Shown piece by piece: positions 1 to 11,357 of a stretch of DNA of 64,000 nucleotides. Position 1 is the first letter of the stretch. Each line of letters opens with the position of its first letter. The notes beneath the pieces were generated by a model. That model was given only the letters and a program-made list of their open reading frames with translations. It searched no databases and was not told the DNA's origin. The position numbers were made by a program, and so were the translations under genes. This DNA is from Acanthochlamys bracteata (lineage: Eukaryota; Streptophyta; Magnoliopsida; Pandanales; Velloziaceae), in assembly GCA_019914995.1 (NCBI GenBank), contig CM034133.1, forward strand, positions 6,200,001 through 6,264,000, read 5' to 3'.

Positions 1-890
1 CACAAAGTGAACAACATTCTCAGCACCCACATAAAAAACAGCATCTCTAAACAATCCATGTAACATATCTGCAGTTTTTAAAGCATTAGAAACATCTATA
101 GATTTGAGAAAGATCGAACCTTTTGGACAATAGATTAGAAAATTGATAAATGTTTTCATATTTTGATCCGATCATCCATCAGCTATTATGGTGCACCCAG
201 TCTTTCTCCATTCATCACGAAAGCTCTCAACGTATCGCTTTGTCTCCTTAACCGTCTTTTTCAATAAAAAGCTTCTGAAAATATGATAGCTAGGACATTT
301 TGTACCTTGCACCCATGCTAGCAATAGCATCTATCATTGGTTCAAAAAAAAAGAGGTAACAACGTGAAAAGATATGTATGCAACAATCATACATTTACAT
401 ATTGCAATTCCACATCTTTTCTTTGCCTCCTTACTCTATATCACACTCTTAAGAGTTGGTTGTGCATCGAGAATGGGTCTCTCTATTAAATAAGAATTAA
501 CCATAACCTCTTTATCTTTTCTACTTCCAGTTCCAGACCATGCAGTGCTACCTTGCTTGTGCGACTCTCTGTAGTGGCACTTCTATGACTTAGAACTTCT
601 TAAGAATCACTAGCTCTGCTGTATGCTTGCTCCTCTAATTGCAATTGCTATTTACTAAATGGATTTTGTTCATCCAATATTTCTTGGTGCCTTCTTATTT
701 TTTGAAACATAGCCATCGATATTCAGCTTCATTTGATAACGAGCATCTGCAAGGACATTCTTACAAGCTTCAACTTCTCCTTTCACTCCAACTAGGTGTT
801 GCTTAACTCTATTGATGCCACCACCTCTGAATGTTCTTGAGCAGTAACTACATATCAATTTCTTCTTATTTAGGCCTTCAGTGGTGTCTG
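1..890 (-). pseudogene. hAT-family transposase remnant (BED finger and DUF659-like region)
   Basis: Degraded DNA transposase read on the minus strand. Near 670-858 the translation has a BED-type zinc-finger signature: CxxC (CSYC), then a GG-INRVKQHLVG stretch, which in hAT transposases binds the element ends. Further along, about 130-330, it resembles the DUF659 part of plant hAT proteins, with a DEWRKTGCTII phrase followed by ADG. The tryptophan expected next has become a stop codon. More stops and a frame change lie between the two parts, and the piece runs off the left edge of the window, so the catalytic core and dimerisation domain are not visible. It is a non-functional relic. The family call rests on motif recognition; I could not compare it with a database. 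Confidence 0.75.
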
Positions 891-1494
891 ACTCCTTGAA
901 GTGGCTCCAAACAGATCGGTTTACCGCTTTTAATTTTTTGATTTTGTGAAATTAGAGGCACGGCTAGAGTTGGAGCATAATTGATGTCGGAATTGGAAGG
1001 TTCAGCAAGAGCAAAATTCACGTCAGATCAAAGAAGTTGGAGCACAGAGAAATAGCAACAAGATGGCCGGAGAAAGAACGACAAAAAAAACGCCGATAGG
1101 AACTCTGATCGGCTAGGAAGAATAGAAAATGTGCTGATTCGTCAGTGAAGAGGAGAGAAAGATTTCTTGGTAGAGCAGTAACGATAAAGGTGCCGTATAT
1201 CGAGGAGAAGGAACGAGTGCGTCAGAGTCGAGCCAGAAAATGACAAACGGAAATAGTTTGTTCATAACGAGCTCAGCGAATGTGATTTAAATTTTTAAAT
1301 TTTTTTAATAATAACACCGGATTGACCCGTTCAATCGGGTCACCAGTTTGATACAAGAACTAGTCAGGTCGACTCGGATCTTATCAGATTTGTTACATAT
1401 TGTGTTCTGCTACTCGCCTAACCCAGAATCGATTCCGAGTCGCTAGATTTTGAGTCGACCCGACCGGTCCGGGTTGGGTTTCAAAACACTTGTT
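891..1494 (-). mobile_element. hAT non-coding end with possible terminal repeat
   Basis: Upstream flank of the hAT transposase relic. At 1310-1494 lies GC-rich sequence with repeated ACCCG/CGGGT words, ending in GGGTTTCAAAACACTTG. Plant hAT elements often have such CCCGACC-rich subterminal sequence ending in a TTTGAAACCC-like terminus, so the element edge may be near 1494. The other end lies outside the window, so no target duplication can be checked. Confidence 0.35.
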
Positions 1495-2422
1495 GTGAGG
1501 CATTGCTTCACTTTCTTCTGAAAAGTGAGTCTGAAAATCCTACGGCTTCCGTCATTGTGGTACAAAATCGACAGAATCGTATAAAGTTTTTTAAACAAGT
1601 TGGGTATATATGATATTTGTGCACAACTTGACGAGGAGTCTTTAAATATTAATAAGTGTTAGAATTCTAGTCTAACTAGTTTTTCTAATTTAGAAAGACG
1701 TGTATACTATATATATTGTATCTCTAATATTGAGAAAGAGCAACTAGTGAAATCAACTTGTGAATAAATATCCTTTATCACTCCATAGTCCTTGTGCGGC
1801 TTGTTCTCAGAAAATCAAACCCACTTGTTCTCAGAAAGTGTTGAATCAGTTTTCGTTGAGCTAAAGCTAGCTTTAGTACATTTCTAGTTAATCTCCTTAC
1901 GCGCAGAACTTGAGAATTTCCTCAACCCAGTCATCTGAGAGAAGAATTATAATAATCTGGATTACAAGAAATTGGTTATCATATTTGAGAAGTTTAGGGA
2001 TTCCTCGATCAACTATTTGGTACTTTTGGAATAAGAGGGGCAAAGCCAAATCTAAAGAAAAATCATTGGATACTTTGATCAAGAGGCTAAAGGATGTCAG
2101 TTAGAGTATTTGCTTTCTGTGTGTAAGTATAGTTACTGGCTCATGGTGTGATCAAATCTAGCTACAAGTTATTTGTGAAGCTTGACTACTGATAGAATCA
2201 TGTATTTTTTTAAACTACACTTTATTATGACTTAAGGAGATTTTATTACATTGTATCTTGAGCATATACGTGCAAATTCTTCATTGTATTATTGTTGTTT
2301 TCTTTGCTTTTTACTACTGGAATATTCATGGCATGTATCAAGATTTCTGATTAGAGGAGTGCTATTTGAATTTCATTAACTTCATTGTCCTTTTGTAATC
2401 ACCATCACAACTTCATTTATCC
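1495..2422. other. Intergenic, LTR-like sequence without a recognised gene
   Basis: No convincing coding sequence. At about 1659 a TGTTAGAATTC start followed by AT-rich DNA looks like the 5' edge of a copia-type LTR, but I find no partner copy or CA terminus. Short open frames near 1897-2104 overlap on both strands and look like chance. Confidence 0.4.
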
Positions 2423-2967
2423 TGTTGAATATTGGATATAAAGACACTTTGATGAGCTTTTAATCAATTAGTTCACAAGTAGCTACTGATAATCGACCAT
2501 TTAACCCAACATAGTTGTTATATTAGTTATGTCCAGATTTATAAGAATGTTATGTCTAGATTCATGGAGAAGTTATGTCGAGATTGATTCTAACTACAAT
2601 AAGAAGTTATGCCAAGAAATCAATGCCAAAGAGGTGATTATCAAGCCGAAGGGTTGCCTTAGGGAATAATTTGGTTAGTGGACTAGCTATCAAAGGATTT
2701 TCCTTCATCCTATATATATGTCCCACATATGTGGAATTCAAAATAAGTAGAATATAAGTAAGAAAGCAAAGTTGGAAGTCTGCATTATAATCTCTTTGCA
2801 TAGTGATATTTCTTTTGGTGTAACCACACCACTGTGAGGTTTTTCTCATTTTGTATATCTTTGTGTTTGTGTGATCTTTAACAATCTCAATTTGGATCGC
2901 AAGATCCTAATGTGTGCCAAATATTTCGCTGTGCTATTTTTTATTCGTTCACACCACCATATTTTCA
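2423..2967 (+). repeat. 5' LTR of the copia element
   Basis: Begins TGTTGAATATTGG and matches 9177-9713 along most of its length, for example TTTGATGA-CTTTTAATCAA, CCAAAGAGGTG-TTATCAAG and the GTGTTTGTGTGAT tract near the 3' part. The right edge is approximate because similarity stops around TATTTTCAA. Confidence 0.8.
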
Positions 2968-3500
2968 AAACTAAACACTGCAAAAGTGGTTTGGGAAAAA
3001 AAGCATGAAAAATTTTATACCAAGCAGTCAAGGCAACATGTTATATTTTTAATTCGAAGTTTGTATTCAGTTCGCATGACAGAAATCTCTTATGCGGCTG
3101 ATCATCTTAGTGCAATGGAGTCTCTTTTCTCTCAATTAACAGCACTAGAGAAAAAAATAGAGACTGATGAGCGTGCCTTAATTCTACTCTAAAGTTTTCC
3201 AAATTTTTATGATCAAATTGTCATAAATAAAAAGATAACAACGACTTGAAATCATTTGTTTATGAAGATGTTGTTGCAGCTATTCTTGAAGAAGGACAAG
3301 CTTGATATTGTGCCTAATGGATAGCAAGCGGAAGTTTTATTGTTGGAATAAGATAAGAAAAGGAAGCGGAATTTTAAAAATAGTAACACGGAACAGCAAA
3401 AGAGGAACAAGTGGTAAGTAAAATGTTTTTTTACAGAAAGCTTGGGCACTATAAGCGTGAGTGCAAATCGTTGGCCAAAGGAGAATTGCAGAAGCCTCTA
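2955..3500 (+). pseudogene. Copia gag remnant with mutated zinc knuckle
   Basis: Corresponds to the middle of a copia gag (UBN2-like) nucleocapsid precursor. The frame at 2967-3192 reads with the usual spacing of Trp, SLYSVRM and a run of hydrophobic residues before DERALILL, ending in a stop at 3190. The zinc knuckle near 3424-3470 keeps GHYKREC, but both N-terminal cysteines of the CxxC are replaced (FFYR), so zinc binding should be lost. The N-terminal part of gag and its start codon are absent, because the 5' LTR runs directly into this fragment. Confidence 0.7.
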
Positions 3501-3584
3501 AGTCTCAAGCATGTGTGGCATATAACTCGGATGAGGGCGATGCTTTAGTTGGAGAAATAGCAATTGTTATCGAAGACGAGAACA

Positions 3585-3960
3585 ATTTTCTGATATCTGG
3601 ATTTTAGATTCAGGAGCATCTTAGCACATGACATCTAGAAAGAATTGGTTTCATTAGAATGAAGCCATTTCTGCAGGTAACGAGTGTATGGGAAATGGCT
3701 AAGTCTTGAAGGTTATTCGAGTTGGTTCCATCATGCTCAAGTGAGAAGATGAAAGGATTCGTCTCACCAGTGAGGTACGCTATGTACTTAGCGTCACTAA
3801 AAATTTGCTATCTCTTAGATAGTTTGATGACCTTGGTTCTAGGATCCAAATAGAGGCTGGCATTATGAAGGGCATCTAGGATAGAAACAAAATCTTAAGG
3901 GGAGAAAAGATTGGTTATAATTTGTACCAAGTGGTTACAGTGACACTATCACATAGAGAT
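3585..3960 (+). pseudogene. Copia aspartic protease remnant
   Basis: The active-site region of retroviral-type proteases reads WILDSGAS at about 3597-3620, followed at once by a stop where the family continues with histidine. Further stops interrupt the rest. In an intact element this enzyme cuts the gag-pol polyprotein; here it cannot be made whole. Confidence 0.75.
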
Positions 3961-3979
3961 GTAAGTGTGGCATCCGGCA

Positions 3980-4780
3980 CTAGTTTAGAGGAGATAACTC
4001 GAATATGGCACTTGAAACTTGGTCACATTTGAAAGCTCTTGTTAGGACTATTAGAGTTTAAGTTTTCGTTTTGTGAGGAATGTGTTATGGAGAAGCAACA
4101 CTGTGCCAAGTTTGAAAGATCATTCTTTAGGACCAAAGCCGTTCCTGACTTGGTTCATTCGGATGTGTGGAAGTCACTGTACCAAAGCCGTTCTGAAGGA
4201 AGTTAAAGGTATTCGGTGTGTTCAAGTACTTAAATCCAGCAGTAGGATCAAGTGCCTACGATCAGACAACGGAGAAAAATACAACAGTGATGAATTTTTT
4301 ATTTTTTTAGCCGAACAAGGAATCAAACGGCAGTCCACTGTACCTTATACTCTACAGCAAAATGGAGTTGCGGAGCGATTCAATAGAACATTATTTGAGC
4401 GGGTAAGGACTATGTTCAAAGCGGCTAGTTTGCTTAACTCTTTTTTGACAGAGACAACCAAGACAAATTGTTATGTATTAAATCGCATCCCTTTAACTGC
4501 TTTTGAATTGAAAGTGCCAATGAAATTATGGAATGGTAATGTTGTTGATTATTCTCTCATTTATATTTTGATTGTCTAGTATTTGTGATATATAAATCAC
4601 AGGAGAGATCCAAGTTGGATCCCAAATCCAGAAAGTGCATATTTCTGGGGTATGCTGAAGATGTTATGAGGTATCGATTATGGAATCCCACTGCCACTAA
4701 GATTTTCTTCAATAAGGATGTGATCTTTGTAGATAACCAGCTGCAAAGGATATCACATGGTGATGATCCCACTCGTTGCG
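3980..4780 (+). pseudogene. Copia integrase remnant with internal deletion
   Basis: A pre-integrase stretch (IWHLKLGH, 3999-4030) and CxxC-like residues come first. The core follows at about 4073-4579, with the second catalytic Asp in LRSDNGEKY and the Glu in NGVAERFNR. The section holding the first catalytic Asp is mostly deleted: sequence jumps from the HSDVW-like part at about 4155 almost directly to the second Asp. The C-terminal part at 4585-4760 keeps the copia signature SRKCIFLGY followed by YRLWNP. Frame changes separate the blocks. Confidence 0.8.
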
Positions 4781-5029
4781 TAAAGTACTCCGCTCGCTCC
4801 CTCGCTCGTTTCAGGAGAAACCATAGTTCATCCGAAGGACGCAGACGATAAGAAAGAAGACTCATATTATATGTATGAACCAAGGGATGGGCACGAGGAA
4901 GAAATTCCTAAGAATTCAACCCTTAGGCGTTCAACTCGTAAAAGGAAAGCACCTAAAAAGTATGCGGATTATTATTTTGAGCCTATGCCTTACTTTATTT
5001 ATAATCTTCTTGCTGAAGAATGAGAACCA

Positions 5030-5690
5030 ACAACTTTTAAGGAAGTATTGGATAGTGCAGATGCTATAAGAATGGGACTTACGAATTAGTAGCACTTTCT
5101 TAAGCACGCAAAGCTATTAACAAATGGGTCTACAAGACAAGTGTGATAGCAATGATCAAGTAGAACATTTTCGTACACAATTGATTACAAAACGATATAC
5201 ACAAAAAATAGAGTCGACTTTAATGAAATCTTCTTTCTGATGGTTCGTTTGGCAATAATTCGTGTGGTCTTGGCATTGTGCGCATCATCAGATCTCCAAT
5301 TTTAACAAGTCGACGTGCACGGTGAATTGGAAGAGTCAATACACATGGTCCAACCAGAAGGCTTTATCGAGATAGGCATAGAGACCTTGGTTTGTTAGTT
5401 AGTCAAATTTCTTTATGGGCTTAAAAAGGCACCAAGGTGTTGGTATAAGAGATTTGATTGTTGTATCAGGAGCCTCGAATACAGCAAACTAGTCTTCAAC
5501 TCTTGTGCGTACATCAAACAGTTTGAAAATGTGAGTATGTCATCTTACTGCTGTATGTGGATGATATGCTTGTGGTGAGCCAAAGCATGGAATGCATCCA
5601 CCAATTGAAGGCTCAACTGTTCAGTGAATTTGATACAAAGGATTTGGGTCCAACAAACAAGATTCTTAGAATGCGGATATGGCGAGACAG
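5030..5690 (+). pseudogene. Copia reverse transcriptase remnant
   Basis: Recognisable blocks run from a KWVYKT phrase at about 5118 to the catalytic YVDDM box at 5554-5568 (TATGTGGATGATATG). At least four stops and several frame shifts break the frame, so no polymerase could be produced. The YVDDM box is the copia form of the metal-binding YxDD motif and is intact at the residue level. Confidence 0.8.
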
Positions 5691-5979
5691 ATAATAGAAA
5701 ATTTTGACTATCCTAAGCTGGCTACCTGAGAAGGTGTTGTAGTGATTTGGCATGCAAATAAGTAAGTTAGTGTCTACCCCTTTCTCTAGCCAAAATAAGA
5801 AAATATGAAAATATCTCAGGTACCATATGCATCTGCAGAAACCTTATATATGATGTGGTACGCACTCGGACAGACATTACGCAAATAATGGGGGTGGTGA
5901 GTAGATACATGGCAAATTTAGACAATGAGCACTAGATGGCTATCAAGAGAGTACTTTAATATATTAATGGTACTCTAGA

Positions 5980-6450
5980 TGCTGCATTGTATTACAAAAA
6001 ATCTGAATGTCTTATCAAAGATTTTGTGGACTCAAATATGTGGGTGATCTTAATAAGAGAAAATCAACTTCTGGTTATGTGTTCACCCTTACAGTGGTAC
6101 TGTTAGTTGGTGTTCAAAGCTGGAATCTGTTATAGCTCTGTTCACAATGGAAATAGAGTATATAGTAGCAACACAAACATGTAAGGAAGACATATGGATG
6201 AAGAGATTGCTGGTGAAACTCGGGCACAAATAAGAGTCATTGTATCTATTTTGTAATAGCTAAAGTGCCGTACATCTTATAAAAAATCCAGCATTTCATT
6301 TCAGAACAAAACACAATAAAGTGCAATATCACTTTGTTCATGATGTGGTTTCCAGTAGGAGTATTAACTTGCTTAAGCTTTCTACTAAGGAGAATCCTGC
6401 AAATGTCTTAACGAAGGCAGTTTCTTTTGACAAGTTTGAATTTTGCAGAA
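5980..6450 (+). pseudogene. Copia RNase H remnant and pol C-terminus
   Basis: The stretch near 6020-6190 reads with the copia RNase H pattern: a DLNKRKSTSGYVF phrase, then SWCSKLES and an E-I-E-Y block. From 6321 an open frame carries the usual pol C-terminus (NPANVLTKAVS). The two parts are in different frames. In an intact element RNase H removes the RNA template during cDNA synthesis. Confidence 0.75.
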
Positions 6451-6698
6451 CATTGTATATAATCACAATAGACAACAGCATGGATAGCAGTGGTAGTGGT
6501 CACAGGTATCCTAAGAAAGCATATAAAAAAATCAAAAGAGTTGGGGGAAAATTGATTAAGGTATGACGAATTTCGAAAGTCAGCTAGTAAGTTCACTAGC
6601 CCTTACTCCGCTCTATTTTTATCTATTTTCAGTACCTCCGATACGAGTACTTTTGGACCAACTTATTACTTTTTGAAAAAACATGACAAAGTATATTT

Positions 6699-6710
6699 AA
6701 GTGAGAGATT
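6699..6710 (+). promoter_or_regulatory. Copia polypurine tract
   Basis: AAGTGAGAGATT sits directly before TATTGAAT, the decayed start of the 3' LTR. It matches the usual copia AAGTGGGAGATT tract that primes plus-strand synthesis. It places the LTR start at 6711. Confidence 0.7.
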
Positions 6711-9700
6711 TATTGAATATAAATATCAAGACCCAAAACTAAACCCTGACTGGCACTGGACTAAACCGAATCTAGATAAGGCCCAAACTCAGCCTAATCC
6801 AGTAAGCCTGACCCAAAAACATCATAAACGGTTCACCAAATATCTCCAAAAGAAATAAAATTTTGGCAAAACCTTCCCTATAATTTCAAGTGAAAACCTG
6901 TACCATAATACGATAAGTCACTTAATAATGACAAACAGAACAAATAAACAAAATCATATAAATACTAAAATCAGCAAAAATATCTATAAGCTATCGGTAG
7001 CCACCAACACCTATTACAATCCAAAATAAATACCATCGAAATACCACATACAATAAAGTACAAGAAAAGTCAATGTCCTTCGAGGATTACAGAGCTAACT
7101 AAATGCCAAAAGATTTATAAGATACCCTCCGTACGCTCTCGGTCCAGCAATATTGAGTCTAATCAGCGCCAGCTAGCTTCTGACCTATCTGGGGGAGGCC
7201 AAAAGAGAGAAAGAGGGTGAGCCTAGTCTCATTGAGGTAAAACAGCATTAAGTAGGCATTATAGTACTATCTACATGAAGCAGATGCAAGGATAGATTAG
7301 ATCAGGTTCTACTAAATCCTAAATCGTCCCATACCGACTCAGTTCTTAACAGAGATATATGATAATATGAAACAATATTGTGCGACATTCTCAAGGCTAT
7401 AATATATCTACATATATGTAGTGCACCAATGCAAGCAAATATATGTAATGAAGTATGCGGATGCATCAAGTGTAACAATCATACAAAATAGGCGATCGAG
7501 TGAGATCACATCTCCAACTCACATCACGCTATCGGATATATCATACAAGTATACATACGTAATACTTTTATATATATCAAACCACAGATAAGCTCGGTGC
7601 CCAGTATGTCCTGGGATCCACCGGCAATCCATATCTTATAACTCGATGCTCAATATATCGTGAGACCCATCGGCTATCCATATATTTCGGTGTCTAGTAT
7701 CTTCTAGGACCCACCGTATCAATATCTCATTCAAGCATACATAATATAATAGGTTATGACAGTACCTGTTAGGTTCTGTATTGTTCCATACCAATGAAGT
7801 CCCTAACAAGTAGATGCAATATAATAGATTTTCACTCAATGAACATGCTATGCGTCTTCAATGCTATCGTAATTAGACTTATGCATATATGAAAGAAAAA
7901 TATTGACATGTATATAACATATTCTCATAATTATGCCACATAGTTTACAATATGCAAACATGCTAGTACTAACTATAAACAGGATGTGAAATAAACCTAA
8001 GCATGTACAGACATATGTAGCATTAAGGATAAATCATAATATATAACGAGAATGACAAAATACGCCAGAATTTCCAAAGTGAATGCTACCTGTGCCGAAA
8101 GCCTAACGTTAATCTAGGAAGAAAAAGGTGGCACGGTAACCCTCACCTATAGTCCAAGCAAGTATTTGTATCAACCGTAAACTCTAAGCCGCACCGTCCG
8201 AACTCAAGTCACTCGTACCACCTAACGTGCATACGTACATATTCAATAATAAGCACGCTAATGAAATCTAAATCAAATACTTGTAATAAATATCTAACTA
8301 AGTTTAAGTCTAAGGTTCAATAGCATACGGCGAACCATTTTAGAATTTCATCCATTTAACTCATTCAATTTCCTATCCACTACATAATAAATACTAATTA
8401 ACGAATCCAAGAAGCTTACCAACGAGGTGAGACGATCGAATGCTAAAACGACTTGAATCGGCAACAACTCGCGTATTTTCAATCCAACGATTTCCTAAAA
8501 TAAAACGAATTAATAATTCATCTAACAATAATTACAAATACGCGATGCAAGTATTTTTTTAACTCACCTAACCGAGTCGCCGGGAAGTTCGCCGGATTCC
8601 GGTGATGAACAGTGCTGGCCGAAAAATGAATCGTCAGAGAAGAAAATCAAACCGCTGCAAGGACAATAGCAACACTAAGCTCAAAGAAAAACGCTGTTGA
8701 GTCAAATGTACGCCGGCAACCGAAAATTAAAAAAATATCAATTCTTCCGTCCGGCGAAGCAATTTCACCCTCAAGTCGAAAATTTAATCCAATTGATAAA
8801 GAGAAACGGTTTGCCAGGCTAAGGAGATGAATTTTGACTGCTTACCGTAGTTGGATCGCCGGCGAAGAGGTCCGTCGAAAACCCTAATTCCTAACCGGAT
8901 GGTGAAGTTTGAAGGAGGTGGGATGGCAAAAAAGATGAGGTGGAAGATGAGGCCTAAAGGAGGAGAAGTGATGCTTGCCGCCGGAGGGAGCTGATCGCAC
9001 GCCGAAGAGGGCAGCAGAGAGCTGCTGTCGGAGGAGATAAGGAGGTTGATGGGTTCGGGCAGAAGAGGTGAGGAGAAAGATGAAGGAAAAACAAAAAAGT
9101 TGGACATTGCATGTTGGAGCCTCTAATTCTTACAATAGCTTCCTGCAGCCCACAAAACTGTAAGTATTACAATAAAGATATTTTGATGAACTTTTAATCA
9201 AGTAGCCCACAAGTAGCTACTGGTAGTCCACCATTTAAGTACAACATAGCTGCTATGATAGTTATGTTCGAATTCATGAGAAAATTATGTCTAAATCCAT
9301 GTAGAAGTTATGTCCAGATTCATTCTAACTACCATACAAAGTTATTCCAAGGATCTAGTGCCAAAGAGGTGGTTATCAAGACGAAAGGTTGCCTTGGAGA
9401 GTTAGTTTTTTAGTGGACTAGTTATCAAATGATTTCCTGCATATATTCCAAATATGTGGAATTCAAAATAAGTAGAATGCATGTAAGAAAACAAAGTTGT
9501 AAACCAAATTGTAATTTCATCGTACAGTGATATTTATTTTGGTGTGACCACACCATCGTCGGATTTTTCTCATTTTTCTTCATTTATATTTTTGTGTTTG
9601 TGTGATTGTCTTATTCATCTTTAACAATCTCAATTTGGATTGTAAGATCCTAGTGTGTGCAAGTTATTTTACTGTGCTATTTTTTATTCGTGCACAACTT

Positions 9701-9713
9701 CGTATTTTCAACA
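6711..9713 (+). repeat. 3' LTR of the copia element, interrupted
   Basis: The first 13 bases lie at 6711-6723 and the rest at 9177-9713. Between them is a solo LTR plus its duplicated 5 bp target. The start has changed from TG to TA. The rest aligns with the 5' LTR at 2423-2967. The 3' edge is taken at TTTTCAACA. Confidence 0.75.
6724..9171 (-). mobile_element. Solo LTR, large-LTR family, copy 1
   Basis: A 2,448 bp solo LTR in minus orientation. Read on its own strand it begins TGTAATACTT and ends GGGTCTTGATA, the terminal CA having changed to TA. It is flanked by a perfect 5 bp target duplication, ATAAA (6719-6723 and 9172-9176). Over nearly its whole length it matches the solo LTR at 47403-49793, including shared GGAAATCGTTGGATTG and CATTCGATCGTCTCA. 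No gag, pol or primer-binding site lies between the duplications, so the internal region was lost by LTR-LTR recombination. An open frame at 8784-9107 lies in its 5' GC-rich part and is not conserved as protein. Confidence 0.9.
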
Positions 9714-11357
9714 TTGAATGCTGTTGGCATGGTGACCTTCTATTACCTCTTGTATTAAAGGTTTATTTTCTATTTCCAGCTAATCATTCAGAGTCGTCCA
9801 CAACTATAATAGTTGCTTAATTTTGACCCTGTAAGGAGGCAAATTGTGTAATGAATAGTGCATATCTTAGCAAACCAAGTCATCAAGCTTGGGACGTAGT
9901 CTATCAAACTATTATGATATTTCAATCCAAAATGCTTAGCCTCATGGTTGTTTCCACCTTTTCTGAAGACATACAGAACGTTGTCGCTGCGCCATAGGAT
10001 GCCTGGGTCATTTTGATTCCGAAATCAATTTTATCTTGCATGTCATCAAAGTTATAATAGGGGATGACTAGTCAAATGGTTCTTTTTCCCTTCTGTCATA
10101 CTCTGAAGTCACTTGAGGTAAGGAAAGAATAAGCTTTGCTCCACCAGCCTCTATTGCATGTAAGAAGTTGGACTGTCCCAGTAGGACGCAAATTCCAATT
10201 GGTACCAATAGACCAATGTCCTGTTTGTGTACGGCATGATTTGTTCTCCCTTATGTTGAATAGTGCATATTTGTTAATTCTACTGCAAGTAATGCAGTTT
10301 CTTTCGAAGTACGATCTAATTGTAAGATACCTCTTCTTTACCTTGGTAAATAGATGTGCAAACACTTGGGCATTCACAACAGAATATCCAGCACAAATCA
10401 ACATAAGGGAGACGAAACCTTCCTATGACAGCTTTCATTTGCAGTACAAAGAAAAGCTCCCTTATTAGCAATGGTGCAACTATACATGACTGTCAAAGTG
10501 TTCAGATAAAGGCACATGTTTTCGTTCTAACCTCACACTTACCTCCAGTTACAAATCTTAGGTGATATTTTCAGAAAATTAGGTTGTTCGTTTTCAAGTA
10601 ACATAAAAATATATCTAAGAATGCATGTGTGGCGTGAAAGGCAAGTGCAAGCACCACGGGTGCATTAATCCTTGATTTCCTGCTGGTAGAGTTGGTCTTT
10701 CCGCAATCTTAACTGACGGTTAAGTTGAACTCTTGCTTTCCTTTTCCTTTATTTTTAAAATATTCGTGACGAGCGAATAGAGATATGCATGTTGCACATG
10801 TGTCGTCTTTAATTAATCTAATTTCTGGTAACATTAATACATTTCTCAAGCTTTGCTGGCCGTGAATATTTTAAAGTGACACATCTTTTATCCTGACATA
10901 ATTCAGCCTCAATTTTGTTTTGTACCTTTCACCCAAGAACTTAGCTTATATTTGTGAGTACTTCTAAAACTTTTTTATTTTGATTTTTTATTTTCATATT
11001 TTTTTAATAAATTTTCTATGATATTATATAGAATTATTAAAAATACTTACAAAAAATAAAATAAAATTTTATTATCACTTATTTTTATTTTTTATTAAAA
11101 AATATATATTATTTTTAAAATATTTTTTATTATAAAAAAATTTCTTTTCGTAACCACTCCCAAGCATTTCTAAACAGGCTCCTTGAAATTTCTGATATAG
11201 TAAAATTGTAACATCGTATATATAGTGTAAAGATTAGAACTGAAGTGTTTGTATTATCTTCTAGTTTAGGTTTTGACAACAAAGTTGATTTTTGCAGCTT
11301 ATGTATATAGCTAATCTTGTCCTAACTTAGCTTTTGCAATATGTATACATGCATATA
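9714..11357. other. Intergenic; possible copia gag fragment and AT-rich tract
   Basis: At about 9835-10060 the plus strand can be read with a few stops as a gag-like stretch (HQAWDVVYQTIM, then FSEDIQNVVAAP), which may be the gag N-terminus missing from the copia element upstream. Two opposite-strand open frames at 10096-10468 overlap and resemble nothing I know. 10930-11165 is very AT-rich. No gene is supported. Confidence 0.4.

Larger units (their letters stand above)
2423..9713 (+). mobile_element. Decayed Ty1/copia LTR retrotransposon, 3' LTR split by another insertion
   Basis: Order on the plus strand: 5' LTR, gag, zinc knuckle, protease, integrase, reverse transcriptase, RNase H, polypurine tract, 3' LTR. 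Integrase before reverse transcriptase defines Ty1/copia. Every domain has stops or frame changes. The primer-binding site and first part of gag are missing directly after the 5' LTR, and part of the integrase core is deleted. The 3' LTR is cut 13 bases from its start by a solo LTR at 6724-9171. The five bases before the 5' LTR (TATCC) do not match those after 9713, so the outer target duplication is lost or an edge is slightly misplaced. Confidence 0.85.

Noticed and set aside
10096-10468. Overlapping open frames of about 100 residues on both strands
   Set aside because: No recognisable motif, no supporting gene structure, and they overlap on opposite strands.
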